Shown one piece after another: positions 34,505-41,675 of a DNA stretch of 41,675 nt. Source of the DNA: an uncultured Pelagibacteraceae bacterium. GTDB taxonomy: Bacteria > Pseudomonadota > Alphaproteobacteria > Pelagibacterales > Pelagibacteraceae. Each line of letters opens with the position of its first letter. Within the stretch, counting starts at the first letter, position 1. The position numbers and the translations under genes were made by a program. The DNA lies in assembly GCA_902592325.1 (NCBI GenBank), contig CACJEC010000005.1:1-41675 (forward strand). The letters run 5' to 3'. Below the pieces are notes generated by a model. It saw nothing but the letters and a program-made list of their open reading frames with translations. It was not told the DNA's origin and did no database searches.

Positions 34505-34573
34505 TTCTGTTGAAAGAGTGTTCAATATGGCTAAGTTGTCTCCTTAATTATAGTGAGCACTCTTTGAACAGAA
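34505..34573 (+). ncRNA. Candidate structured RNA: 19-bp hairpin with CUCC-containing loop
   Basis: Positions 34505-34523 pair with 34555-34573 (19 positions, one G-G mismatch, one G-T wobble). The 31-base loop contains GTCTCCTTAATT, complementary to AAGGAGA-type ribosome-binding sites such as the one before the iron-binding protein gene. No T-tract follows on either strand, so it is not an intrinsic terminator. It could be part of the leader of the permease gene at 34619, a processed 3' UTR RNA, or an independent sRNA. Not a family I recognise. Confidence 0.45.
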
Positions 34574-34618
34574 AAATATACCTTCTTAAATAATATTAAG
34601 TATTATATAAAATCACCT

Positions 34619-36244
34619 ATGCACAGAATTCTAAATATTTGGTTTTTGTCATCACTCTTAGTTTCGATATTTGTGTCTATTCCAATTATAACAGTTTTTA
34701 CGAGTTTCTTTGAAAATACTTCTAATTATTACGAAATTCTTAAAGATACTTTTTTAATGGAATATATTTTTAATTCATTAAGTCTTTTGACTAGTGTTTT
34801 AATATTAACTTTTATATTAGGTACGGGTTCAGCTTATTTAGTTTCATTTTATGAATTTCCTTTGAGTAATTTTTTTAAATGGGCACTTATTTTATCTTTC
34901 GCTGTTCCCCCATATATTTATGCTTATTCTTTAACAGCTTTTTTTGAAAATTATGGGACAGCTTACACAATTTTAAAAAACGTTTTTGGAGATGCAAATT
35001 ACAACAAACATATTCCTAAATTTGATGGTATGTTAGGAGCAATATTATCAATTACTTTTTCTCTATATGCCTATGTGTTTATTCTGGCTAGAGCGTCATT
35101 TTTGTATCAATCACAAAACTTAATTGAATTGGGTAAAAATCTAGGATTTTCGAGGCTAAAATCTTTTTATAAGATCATATTGCCTGCAGCACGTCCTGCG
35201 ATTGTTGCGGGTTTATCATTAGTAGCTATGGAAACGTTAGCGGAATTTGGTGCTGTTGATTTTTTCTCAATAAATACTTTAACAACAGGTATCTATAATT
35301 CTTGGATATATTTTGATGATTTAGCTTTTGCTAATAGAATTTCTTCTTTTTTGTTACTATTTATCTTTTCGTTATTTATAATAGAAAATTTCTCAAGAAA
35401 AAAAGCAAAATATCATTTTAATACTAGAGGTGGGTTTAAGCAGAAAGAAAAAATAAAACTGACAGGAAGTAAATCAATTTCTGCATTTTTATTTTGTTTT
35501 TTTATATTTTTTATGAGCTTTTTATTTCCTTTAATTCAGATGTTATATTGGACAATAAAATTTCCTGAAAATTTATTTGATTTACAAATAATCGATCTAT
35601 TCTTAAACACACTTTATCTAGTAGTGTTATCAAGTTTAGTTTTAATAATATTTTCTTTAATATCAAACTATGGAAATAGAGTTTCTAATAATAAAACTCT
35701 AAATATTTTATCCACTTTATCAATTTCTGGTTATGCAATTCCAGGAGTGATTCTAGCTATCGCTTTTATTACTTTTATAGCGTGGTTTGATAATAATATA
35801 ATTAAAGCATTAGGATTTTTATCAATTAAAAAAATATTTATAGGCTCAATACTTAGTTTGGTTTTAGTTTATTTTATAAGATTTTATTCATTAGCCTTTA
35901 ATGGAATAAAATCAGGATATGAAAAAATAAATATTTCTGTTGATGAAAGTGCATACTTATTAGGATATTCTAAAAGAAAAACATTCACAAACGTACATGT
36001 TCCTTTTTTAAGAAATTCACTTTTATTTATTATTATTTTAATTTCTTTAGAGATCATAAGAGAATTGCCTATTACTTTAATCTTAAGACCTTTTAATTTT
36101 GAAACCTTTGCTACTACAGCCTATATTTCAGCATCAGAGGATCTTTTGGAGGCTGCTGCTGTTCCGTCATTGTTTTTAATTTTAATTGCCTCTTTATTCA
36201 TTATAATTGCTTCAAAATATATTTTGAGAGAAACAAATGACTAA
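34619..36244 (+). CDS. Fe(III) ABC transporter permease (two-domain)
   Basis: An inner-membrane permease of 541 residues with about 12 hydrophobic spans in two halves, as in FbpB/SfuB. Each half has the cytoplasmic ATPase-coupling loop: LGKNLGFSRLKSFYKIILPAARPAIVAG in the first and AYLLGYSKRKTFTNVHVPFLRNSL in the second. Other family segments are ETLAEFGAVDFFSINTLTTGIYNSW and IIRELPITLILRPFNFETFATTAYISASED. It overlaps the ATPase gene by 8 bases, and lies 184 bases after the preceding small gene, separated by structured RNA that may set its lower expression. Confidence 0.93.
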   Translation: MHRILNIWFLSSLLVSIFVSIPIITVFTSFFENTSNYYEILKDTFLMEYIFNSLSLLTSVLILTFILGTGSAYLVSFYEFPLSNFFKWALILSFAVPPYIYAYSLTAFFENYGTAYTILKNVFGDANYNKHIPKFDGMLGAILSITFSLYAYVFILARASFLYQSQNLIELGKNLGFSRLKSFYKIILPAARPAIVAGLSLVAMETLAEFGAVDFFSINTLTTGIYNSWIYFDDLAFANRISSFLLLFIFSLFIIENFSRKKAKYHFNTRGGFKQKEKIKLTGSKSISAFLFCFFIFFMSFLFPLIQMLYWTIKFPENLFDLQIIDLFLNTLYLVVLSSLVLIIFSLISNYGNRVSNNKTLNILSTLSISGYAIPGVILAIAFITFIAWFDNNIIKALGFLSIKKIFIGSILSLVLVYFIRFYSLAFNGIKSGYEKINISVDESAYLLGYSKRKTFTNVHVPFLRNSLLFIIILISLEIIRELPITLILRPFNFETFATTAYISASEDLLEAAAVPSLFLILIASLFIIIASKYILRETND

Positions 36245-37298
36245 AAATTTTTTTGAAGTAAAAAATGTTGACTTTAATATTGGAGGAAAAACTAAAGTAA
36301 GAAATGTATCCTTCTCTATTGAACAAGAGGGAGATATTATTTGTCTTTTGGGACCATCTGGAATTGGAAAAACTACAATTTTAAGGACTATTGCAGGTTT
36401 AGAAAAAATTAAAAATGGCAGTATAAAATTAAAAGATAAAACGTTATCCTCTGAAAAAATAAATATTGAGCCTGAAGAAAGAAATATATCTCTTGCTTTC
36501 CAAGAAAATAGTCTATTCCCTCATTACAGCGTAGAAAAGAATATATTATTGGGTGCCGAGAGAAACAAAGAAAAGAATGAAAAAAAAATAGGTTTTAATG
36601 AAATAGTTGAATTATTAGATATTCCTAAAATTTTAAAAAAATTCCCTCATCAAATTAGTGCTGGTGAGGCACAAAGAGCTTCTCTTGCAAGATCTTTAAT
36701 TACTCAACCCGATTTATTATTATTAGATGAACCATTATCAAATGTTGATCAAAGTTTTAAAGAAGAAATTCAAGTTAGATTGAAAAAAATATTAAGAAAA
36801 TTAAAAATTACAACAATTATTGTTACGCATGATTCTTATGAGGCATTCTATTTAGGGTCAAAATGTGGAATAATTTTAAATGAAGAACTTAAACAATTCG
36901 ACGATCCATATAAAGTTTATCATTTCCCAAATTCTATTGAAGTAGTAAACTTTTTGAATAGAGGAATTCTTATCCCCGCAAAGGTTACAAGTCCTAAAAG
37001 TTTAGATAATGAAGATCTTGGTACAATTACAGGAAATTTTATTAAACCATTTCCAATAGGCTCAAAAGTAAAGCTTTTAATCCAACCGGAAGATTTACAA
37101 CATGATGATCAAAGTAATTTGCAGTTAGAAATTGTTGATAGAAAATTTAGAGGAACAAGTTTTATTTATACCCTAAAAACACCTAGTAAAAGATTAATTC
37201 CTGTTTTTGTTCATTCTCACCATATTCATCAACATGAAGTTGATGATAAATTTGGCATTAAAAGGCCAATTCATATTGATCATATTGTGTGCTTTTAA
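36237..37298 (+). CDS. Fe(III) ABC transporter ATP-binding protein
   Basis: The cytosolic ATPase (353 residues) of the iron uptake system. Walker A is LGPSGIGKTT (about 38-47), the Q-loop is AFQENSLFPHYSV, Walker B is LLLLDEPLSNVD and the switch His is in IVTHDSYEAF. The signature motif reads ISAGEAQR instead of LSGGQQQR. The last ~110 residues form a TOBE-type regulatory domain (IQPEDLQ...). FbpC-type proteins match this length. It overlaps the permease gene, confirming the pairing. Confidence 0.92.
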   Translation: MTKNFFEVKNVDFNIGGKTKVRNVSFSIEQEGDIICLLGPSGIGKTTILRTIAGLEKIKNGSIKLKDKTLSSEKINIEPEERNISLAFQENSLFPHYSVEKNILLGAERNKEKNEKKIGFNEIVELLDIPKILKKFPHQISAGEAQRASLARSLITQPDLLLLDEPLSNVDQSFKEEIQVRLKKILRKLKITTIIVTHDSYEAFYLGSKCGIILNEELKQFDDPYKVYHFPNSIEVVNFLNRGILIPAKVTSPKSLDNEDLGTITGNFIKPFPIGSKVKLLIQPEDLQHDDQSNLQLEIVDRKFRGTSFIYTLKTPSKRLIPVFVHSHHIHQHEVDDKFGIKRPIHIDHIVCF

Positions 37299-37313
37299 TA
37301 AAAGCATGGTCAA

Positions 37314-38012
37314 ATGAATAATAAATCAAAAAATTTTTTTAAAGGTATAAAAGATACTAGTCCATTGATGATACCAGTTGTACCATTTGGTATTATTTTT
37401 GGGGTGTTAGCAATTGATCTTGGTTTAACCCCGATAATGACAATTGCTATGTCAATTATTATTTTTGGTGGTGCATCACAAATAATTTTTCTTCAATTAT
37501 TTTCAGCTGGAGCCTCTTCTTTTGTAATTTTAAGTTCAGTCGGTGCTGTAAATTCAAGACATTTATTATATGGAACTGTTTTATCTGAGCATCTTTCTGA
37601 TTTAAACTTAACTTGGAAAATAATAGTTTCGTATTTTTTAGTTGATCAAGCTTTTGCAGTTTCAAATGATCATTTTAAGAAAAATAAAGAGGATAAAGAT
37701 AAATATTTTCATTTAATTGGAGGAGGTATGAATTGTTGGACAATTTGGCAAATTACAACAATAATAGGAATTTATCTTGGTTCAATAATTCCAGAAAAGT
37801 TAGGTTTAACTTTTGCAATTCCACTAACATTTTTAGCATTATTAGTTAATGATTTTAAAAAGTTTATTAATGTAAGTGTAATTATCATATCAGGTTCAGT
37901 TGCAACATTAGGCTATCAAATAATCCCTTATAAAGCATATGTGATTGTTGCAGCTTTTGTAGGATTGTTTGTGGCGTTTATATTAACAAAATTTGTAAAA
38001 AAAAAATTATGA
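37314..38012 (+). CDS. azlC: AzlC-family branched-chain amino acid exporter subunit
   Basis: An integral membrane protein of 232 residues with about six spans. FFKGIKDTSPLMIPVVPFGIIFGVLA at the N-terminus and IIFGGASQIIFLQLFSAGAS with NSRHLLYG are the AzlC landmarks. With AzlD it exports branched-chain amino acids or analogues in characterised bacteria. It follows the iron ATPase by 15 bases and overlaps azlD by ATGA; the iron neighbours are probably unrelated in function. Confidence 0.9.
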   Translation: MNNKSKNFFKGIKDTSPLMIPVVPFGIIFGVLAIDLGLTPIMTIAMSIIIFGGASQIIFLQLFSAGASSFVILSSVGAVNSRHLLYGTVLSEHLSDLNLTWKIIVSYFLVDQAFAVSNDHFKKNKEDKDKYFHLIGGGMNCWTIWQITTIIGIYLGSIIPEKLGLTFAIPLTFLALLVNDFKKFINVSVIIISGSVATLGYQIIPYKAYVIVAAFVGLFVAFILTKFVKKKL

Positions 38013-38323
38013 GTAATTTAGCATTAATAATTTATTGTGGATTGATTACCTTTTTAACAAGGTTTTCAATGATTGCTCTACTAAAAAAAGAAATGTTTAA
38101 CGATAGAATTAGGGAAGTTTTATCTTATGTGCCATCAGCAATTTTTCCCGCAATTATTTTTCCAGCTATATTTTTAGATAGTTTTGGATCTATACAACTT
38201 AATGATAATCCTAAAATTTTAGCATCAATTATTGCTGTGATTATTGGAGTTTTTAGTAAAAATGTTTTAGCAACAATATTTTCTGGTTTATTTTCATACT
38301 GGACCATAATTTTTATTTTTTGA
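38009..38323 (+). CDS. azlD: AzlD-family membrane subunit
   Basis: The small partner (104 residues, about four spans) of AzlC. It matches the family by size and by the YCGLITFLTRFSMIALL start (xxGxxTyxxRxxP-like) and the central LSYVPSAIFPAIIFPAIFLD segment (xxxVPpAvlxAlv). It overlaps azlC by ATGA, the usual azlCD arrangement. Confidence 0.88.
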   Translation: MSNLALIIYCGLITFLTRFSMIALLKKEMFNDRIREVLSYVPSAIFPAIIFPAIFLDSFGSIQLNDNPKILASIIAVIIGVFSKNVLATIFSGLFSYWTIIFIF

Positions 38324-38380
38324 GTTATCTAGAAATTAAATAAATTGTTTTTTATATTTTAAGATATATAGTTTTTATAA

Positions 38381-38767
38381 ATGCCAATAAAATCATCTCA
38401 AACTCTAGTTCAGGAAGCTTTAAAAGAAATTAAAACAATTAATACCGATGAAGCATATGAGTTATCACAAAATGATAAATGTAATTTAATTGATATAAGA
38501 GATATTAGAGAATTAGAAAACGAGGGTAGAGTTGAAAATTCACATCATATTCCTCGAGGCATGTTAGAATTTTGGTTAGATCCTGAAAGTGCTTATTTTA
38601 AAAAAGGAAAATTAGATCCAAATAAGGAGATGGTTTTATTTTGTGCTGGAGGATTAAGATCGGCTCTAGCAACTAAATCTCTTAAAGAAATGGGCTTTGA
38701 AAAAGTTTCACATATTGAAGGTGGATTTAGCGCATTAAGACAAAGTAAGTTTAAAATTTCTCAATAA
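38381..38767 (+). CDS. Rhodanese-like domain protein
   Basis: A single-domain rhodanese (128 residues) that may carry persulfide sulfur. The active-site Cys is at position 88 in LFCAGGLRSALA, the CxxGxR(S/A) loop of rhodanese domains. Other typical segments are NLIDIRDIRELENEGRVENSHHIPRG (about 35-60) and GFEKVSHIEGGFSAL at the end. It has its own 57-base upstream gap and no operon partner. Sulfur donor and acceptor are unknown. Confidence 0.9.
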   Translation: MPIKSSQTLVQEALKEIKTINTDEAYELSQNDKCNLIDIRDIRELENEGRVENSHHIPRGMLEFWLDPESAYFKKGKLDPNKEMVLFCAGGLRSALATKSLKEMGFEKVSHIEGGFSALRQSKFKISQ

Positions 38768-38774
38768 AAAATAG

Positions 38775-38809
38775 TATCTATTAATTAGATATACGAGACT
38801 GAATGTCTC
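38775..38809 (+). other. Two consecutive hairpins in the leader of the betaine-binding protein gene
   Basis: TATCTA-TTAAT-TAGATA (38775-38791) and GAGAC-TGAAT-GTCTC (38795-38809) are perfect small stems in the 125-base gap before the binding-protein ATG at 38893. Neither has a T-tract. They may belong to the 3' end of the rhodanese mRNA or to a structured leader. No known riboswitch family recognised. Confidence 0.4.
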
Positions 38810-38892
38810 TACCCAAAATAAACAAGCATTTTCTTTGACTCGTCTTTCTTAATTTAGTTTAATTAACTTTTTAATAAACAAAAGGGGAAATA

Positions 38893-39855
38893 ATGAAAAT
38901 AATTAAAACTACACTTGTAGCTGGATTAATTTCAATTTTTACAACTTTTTCATCATTTGCTGAAAAAGTAAAAATTGGAGATCCAGGTTGGACTGGTGCT
39001 ACTGCAATAGCAAATTTACTTGCAGCAGTTGTTACAGATAAAATGGGTGGAGAGGCAGAGCTTGTTCCAGGAAACAATACAGCTATCTACGGTGCAATTG
39101 ATAGAAGCAAAGGTGAAATAGAAGTTCACCCTGATATATGGTTGCCAAATCAACAAGCTTATACAAATGATTTAGTTCCAAAAGGAACTTTAAAATTAAG
39201 CAGCAAACCTTATGAAGGAAACCAAGGTTATTGTGTTTCACAACAATTTGCAAAAAAGATGAATATTACTGCAATTGAAGATTTAGGAAGACCTGAAGTT
39301 GTTAAAGCTATGGATAGTGATGGCAATGGTAAAGGTGAATTTTGGATTGGAGCAGATGGTTGGGCATCAGCAAATGTTAACCAAGTTAAGTTAAGAGACT
39401 ATGGTTTATACGATGCTGGTATCGAACCAATAAGAGCAGCAGAGGCAGTTAAAAATGCAAGAGTTCTTGACTCAATTAAAAAAGGTGAAGGATATGCATT
39501 CTATTGTTACAAACCACATGCAATTTGGGGAATGGCAGATGTAGTTATGTTGGAAGAACCAAAGTTCGATCCAGCTAAATACAAAATGGTTCAACCAAAA
39601 GAAGATGCAGATTGGTATAATAAATCATACGTAGCTTCAAAAGATGCACTTAAACAAATTCAAATAGGTTGGGGTACGTCTTTAGAGAAAAAATCACCAG
39701 CGATTGTAGAATTCTTTAAGAATTTTCAATTAACAGCAGATGATGTTTCATCTATGGCTTATGCAATTTCAGTTGAGAAAAAAGATCCAGCTGATGTAGC
39801 AAGGGCTTGGATGAAAGCAAACAAATCAACTGTTGATGGTTGGTTAGGACTATAA
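38893..39855 (+). CDS. opuAC: Glycine betaine/proline betaine ABC transporter substrate-binding protein
   Basis: A periplasmic quaternary-amine binding protein (320 residues, OpuAC domain). The signal peptide is residues 1 to about 23 (TTLVAGLISIFTTFSSFA, cleavage before EKVKIG). The mature start KVKIGDPGWTGATAIANLLAAVVTDKMGG is typical, and Trp residues in PGWTGA, EVHPDIWLPN and GADGWASAN can form the aromatic box that holds a trimethylammonium group. Shine-Dalgarno AGGGGAA lies before the ATG. A terminator-like hairpin after the stop should leave this gene more highly expressed than proV/proW. Confidence 0.92.
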   Translation: MKIIKTTLVAGLISIFTTFSSFAEKVKIGDPGWTGATAIANLLAAVVTDKMGGEAELVPGNNTAIYGAIDRSKGEIEVHPDIWLPNQQAYTNDLVPKGTLKLSSKPYEGNQGYCVSQQFAKKMNITAIEDLGRPEVVKAMDSDGNGKGEFWIGADGWASANVNQVKLRDYGLYDAGIEPIRAAEAVKNARVLDSIKKGEGYAFYCYKPHAIWGMADVVMLEEPKFDPAKYKMVQPKEDADWYNKSYVASKDALKQIQIGWGTSLEKKSPAIVEFFKNFQLTADDVSSMAYAISVEKKDPADVARAWMKANKSTVDGWLGL

Positions 39856-39871
39856 TCTAAATTAAACTATT

Positions 39872-39906
39872 TATACTCGGCAATTAAATATTGCCGAGTA
39901 TATTTT
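39872..39906 (+). terminator. Terminator-like hairpin between the binding-protein and ATPase genes
   Basis: A perfect 13-bp stem (TATACTCGGCAAT with ATTGCCGAGTATA, 5-base loop) followed by TTTT, 17 bases after the opuAC stop and 22 bases before the proV ATG. It fits partial termination or 3'-end protection that separates high binding-protein expression from the rest of the operon. Confidence 0.8.
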
Positions 39907-39927
39907 CCTAAAATATATGAGAGACTT

Positions 39928-40989
39928 ATGAATTCGTCTGGATCAGCCATTAAAATTGAAAATGTTTGGAAAGTTTTTGGCAATAATTCCAGTGAAGCTT
40001 TAGATGCAATTCAAAATCAAAAAATTTCAAAAACAGAAGCTTTAGAAAAATATAATTCAGTTATAGGTGTCTCTGATGTTTCTTTTGACGTAAAACAGGG
40101 TGAAATATTTTGTGTCATGGGCCTATCGGGTAGTGGAAAATCAACATTAGTAAGACATATCAATAGACTTTTAGAACCTACTTCTGGAAAGATTTTAATT
40201 AATGATCAGGATGTGATGAAACTTGATAGGGAAAGTCTACAAGAATTAAGAAATAAAAAAATAGGTATGGTTTTTCAAAATTTTGCTCTAATGCCACATA
40301 GATCTGTAGTGGATAATATAGCAATGCCTCTAGAAATTAGGGGGATTAGCAAAAATGACAGATTAGATGTAGCAAATAAAATTTTAGATATCGTTGAATT
40401 ACAAGGTTGGGGTAATAAATTTGCACATGAATTATCAGGCGGCATGCAACAAAGAGTTGGTCTTGCAAGAGCGTTAGCTGCTGATCCTGAATTTCTTTTA
40501 ATGGATGAACCATTTAGTGCATTAGACCCATTAATTAGAAGACAACTACAATCTGAATTTATTAAACTTTCAAAACAGATGAAAAAAACAACTGTCTTTA
40601 TTACACATGATTTAGATGAAGCAGTAAGAGTTGGACACAGAATTGCGATTATGAGAGATGGTAAAGTAATACAAATTGGAACACCTGAAGAAATAGTAGT
40701 TAGTCCTGTAGATGAATATGTGGCAGACTTTGTAAAAGGTATTTCACGATTAAAAGTTGTGCAAGCCAAATCAATAATGCAGTCGATAGAAGCTTATGAA
40801 AAAAAACATGGTAAATTATGGGATGACCCTGAAAGTGTTCAAGATGACGAACTGTTGAGCCAATTAATTGAAAAATCAAAATCAAAAGAAAAACCATTGG
40901 TGGTAAAAAATTCTGATGAGAAAATTATTGGTGTAATCACACAAGCGGATCTTTTAAAAGCTGTAATTGAGGGTAGCGATGGAGAATAA
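39928..40989 (+). CDS. proV: Glycine betaine/proline ABC transporter ATP-binding protein
   Basis: ATPase subunit (353 residues) of the ProV/OpuAA type. The N-terminal extension KIENVWKVFGNNSSEALDAI and the ISKTEALEKYNSVIGV segment are characteristic of osmolyte ATPases. Walker A is GLSGSGKST (65-73), the signature is LSGGMQQRVGLARAL, Walker B LLMDEPFSALDP and the switch FITHDLDEAVRVGHRI. The C-terminus (about 295-350) retains a CBS-like segment (KPLVVKNSDEKIIGVITQADLLKAVIEG), only one clear repeat. Its end overlaps the downstream permease gene by 11 bases. Confidence 0.93.
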   Translation: MNSSGSAIKIENVWKVFGNNSSEALDAIQNQKISKTEALEKYNSVIGVSDVSFDVKQGEIFCVMGLSGSGKSTLVRHINRLLEPTSGKILINDQDVMKLDRESLQELRNKKIGMVFQNFALMPHRSVVDNIAMPLEIRGISKNDRLDVANKILDIVELQGWGNKFAHELSGGMQQRVGLARALAADPEFLLMDEPFSALDPLIRRQLQSEFIKLSKQMKKTTVFITHDLDEAVRVGHRIAIMRDGKVIQIGTPEEIVVSPVDEYVADFVKGISRLKVVQAKSIMQSIEAYEKKHGKLWDDPESVQDDELLSQLIEKSKSKEKPLVVKNSDEKIIGVITQADLLKAVIEGSDGE

Positions 40990-41675
40990 ACATAACCCTT
41001 CTAGGTCAGAATTGATCACAGATTTTGTCAAAACAAACCCTAATTATTATATTGAGCAGTTTCAAAAAATAGGTAGTAAGCCAACATTTTCTTACTCATT
41101 TAATCTTTATGCTGCAATTTTTGGACCTATGTGGTTTGGAATAAGAAATATTTGGAACTGGGCATTAACATTTTTAATAATTGAAACTTTTGCAGTAGTT
41201 CAAATTATAAGAGGTTTATTTGGAAATATTACAGCTGAGGCTATTCAAAAAATTGAGCAAGTTCAGTCAACCATAGCATTTAGAAACAAACAATTAGAGG
41301 CTGCTATAACAAATAATCCAGATAAAGTTGATGTTTATAAGCGTAATATCAAATCATTAGAGGATGCAATGCAAGGGTATATTAATGAAGTTGATAGAAT
41401 TGAGGCCTCAGCAATTTGGATTACTATTTTTGGAATTGTATTATTAATTTCAATAAAAATAATTCAAGGTATTATTGCAAATTCTAAATTAGAAAAAAGA
41501 TATTCTGAGTGGTTATCCGATAAAACTATTAGCCCTGGTATGCAAATAAAGAATTATATTCTAAGTACTATTTTTACTTCAGTGATAATGTTTTTCTCAG
41601 TAGTTCACTATAGTTTTCCTGGCCTAATAACTATAATGAATGAATTTCCAACACATCCTGAAATTAGATTAACAT
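40979..41675 (+). CDS. proW: Probable betaine ABC permease with unusual N-terminal domain, 5' part only
   Basis: ATG at 40979 overlaps the proV end by 11 bases; the frame is open to the window edge (232 codons seen). No ABC permease core is visible yet. Residues 1-30 are polar; FNLYAAIFGPMWFGIRNIWNWALTFLIIETFAV (about 43-75) resembles the DUF2628-type pattern of a short soluble stretch followed by membrane helices. Next comes a charged, likely coiled-coil segment (about 85-143, QVQSTIAFRNKQLEAAI...), then another span (ASAIWITIFGIVLLISIKII) and one more near the end. Assignment as proW rests on the opuAC-proV context; it could also be a separate membrane protein followed by proW beyond the edge. 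Confidence 0.6.
   Translation, partial: MENKHNPSRSELITDFVKTNPNYYIEQFQKIGSKPTFSYSFNLYAAIFGPMWFGIRNIWNWALTFLIIETFAVVQIIRGLFGNITAEAIQKIEQVQSTIAFRNKQLEAAITNNPDKVDVYKRNIKSLEDAMQGYINEVDRIEASAIWITIFGIVLLISIKIIQGIIANSKLEKRYSEWLSDKTISPGMQIKNYILSTIFTSVIMFFSVVHYSFPGLITIMNEFPTHPEIRLT

Noticed and set aside
40275-40769. 164-codon minus-strand frame inside proV
   Set aside because: Antisense to a gene with all ABC ATPase motifs; no ribosome site or family features.

Overview
The window looks like a piece of a SAR11-clade alphaproteobacterial genome ('Candidatus Pelagibacter'-like). The DNA is very AT-rich (roughly 30% G+C by eye). Genes are packed with overlapping ATGA/TAATG junctions or gaps of a few bases, many starts lack a clear Shine-Dalgarno sequence, and the gene content matches the methylated-osmolyte and one-carbon economy known from SAR11. 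No tRNA, rRNA, insertion sequence, phage gene or CRISPR array was found. No gene-free stretch exceeds 300 bases; the longest is 34435-34618, and it appears to hold RNA structure.

Layout. 1-8055: start of a flavin monooxygenase (probably trimethylamine monooxygenase), a GpsA-like dehydrogenase, formate-THF ligase (fhs), and the four-subunit sarcosine oxidase operon soxBDAG. 8063-12934: an EamA transporter, two unknown small proteins, an Asp/Glu racemase-like protein, a cold-shock protein with its own terminator and hairpin leader, a GNAT acetyltransferase and purKE. 13030-16435: an unexplained four-gene run (M19 dipeptidase-like protein, unknown 551-aa protein, DUF3726-like protein, 56-aa two-CxxC protein). 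16432-19242 (minus): MetF-like and GcvT/DmdA-like proteins, a 34-aa membrane peptide and a YIP1-like membrane protein. 19282-23685 (plus): a Rieske oxygenase, a CysC-like kinase, a small nucleotidyltransferase, an enoyl-CoA hydratase homologue, a CoA-binding protein, a flavodoxin-fold protein and small proteins. 23742-29520: dimethylglycine dehydrogenase-like protein, etfB, etfA and ETF-quinone oxidoreductase. 29521-33128: small membrane protein, DUF2237 protein, hisI, folE, acuI-like reductase, LysR regulator. 33171-37298: Fur-boxed Fe(III) ABC transporter. 37314-38767: azlCD and a rhodanese. 38893-41675: glycine betaine/proline-betaine ABC transporter; the permease gene runs off the window.

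How the genes work together. Betaine-type compounds enter through OpuAC/ProV/ProW. Demethylation produces dimethylglycine, which the DMGDH-like enzyme oxidises (electrons to ETF, ETF-QO and quinone). Sarcosine is oxidised by SoxBDAG, with methyl carbon passing to tetrahydrofolate. Fhs links formate and 10-formyl-THF. The GcvT-like + MetF-like pair and the divergent Rieske oxygenase look like a second demethylation module whose substrate cannot be read from sequence.

Most worth a second look: the 13030-16435 cluster; the mini kinase/nucleotidyltransferase pair at 20487-21268; the structured RNA region at 34435-34618; the ProW-type gene with a novel N-terminal membrane/coiled-coil extension; and several very small genes (16265, 16974, 29521, 34264).
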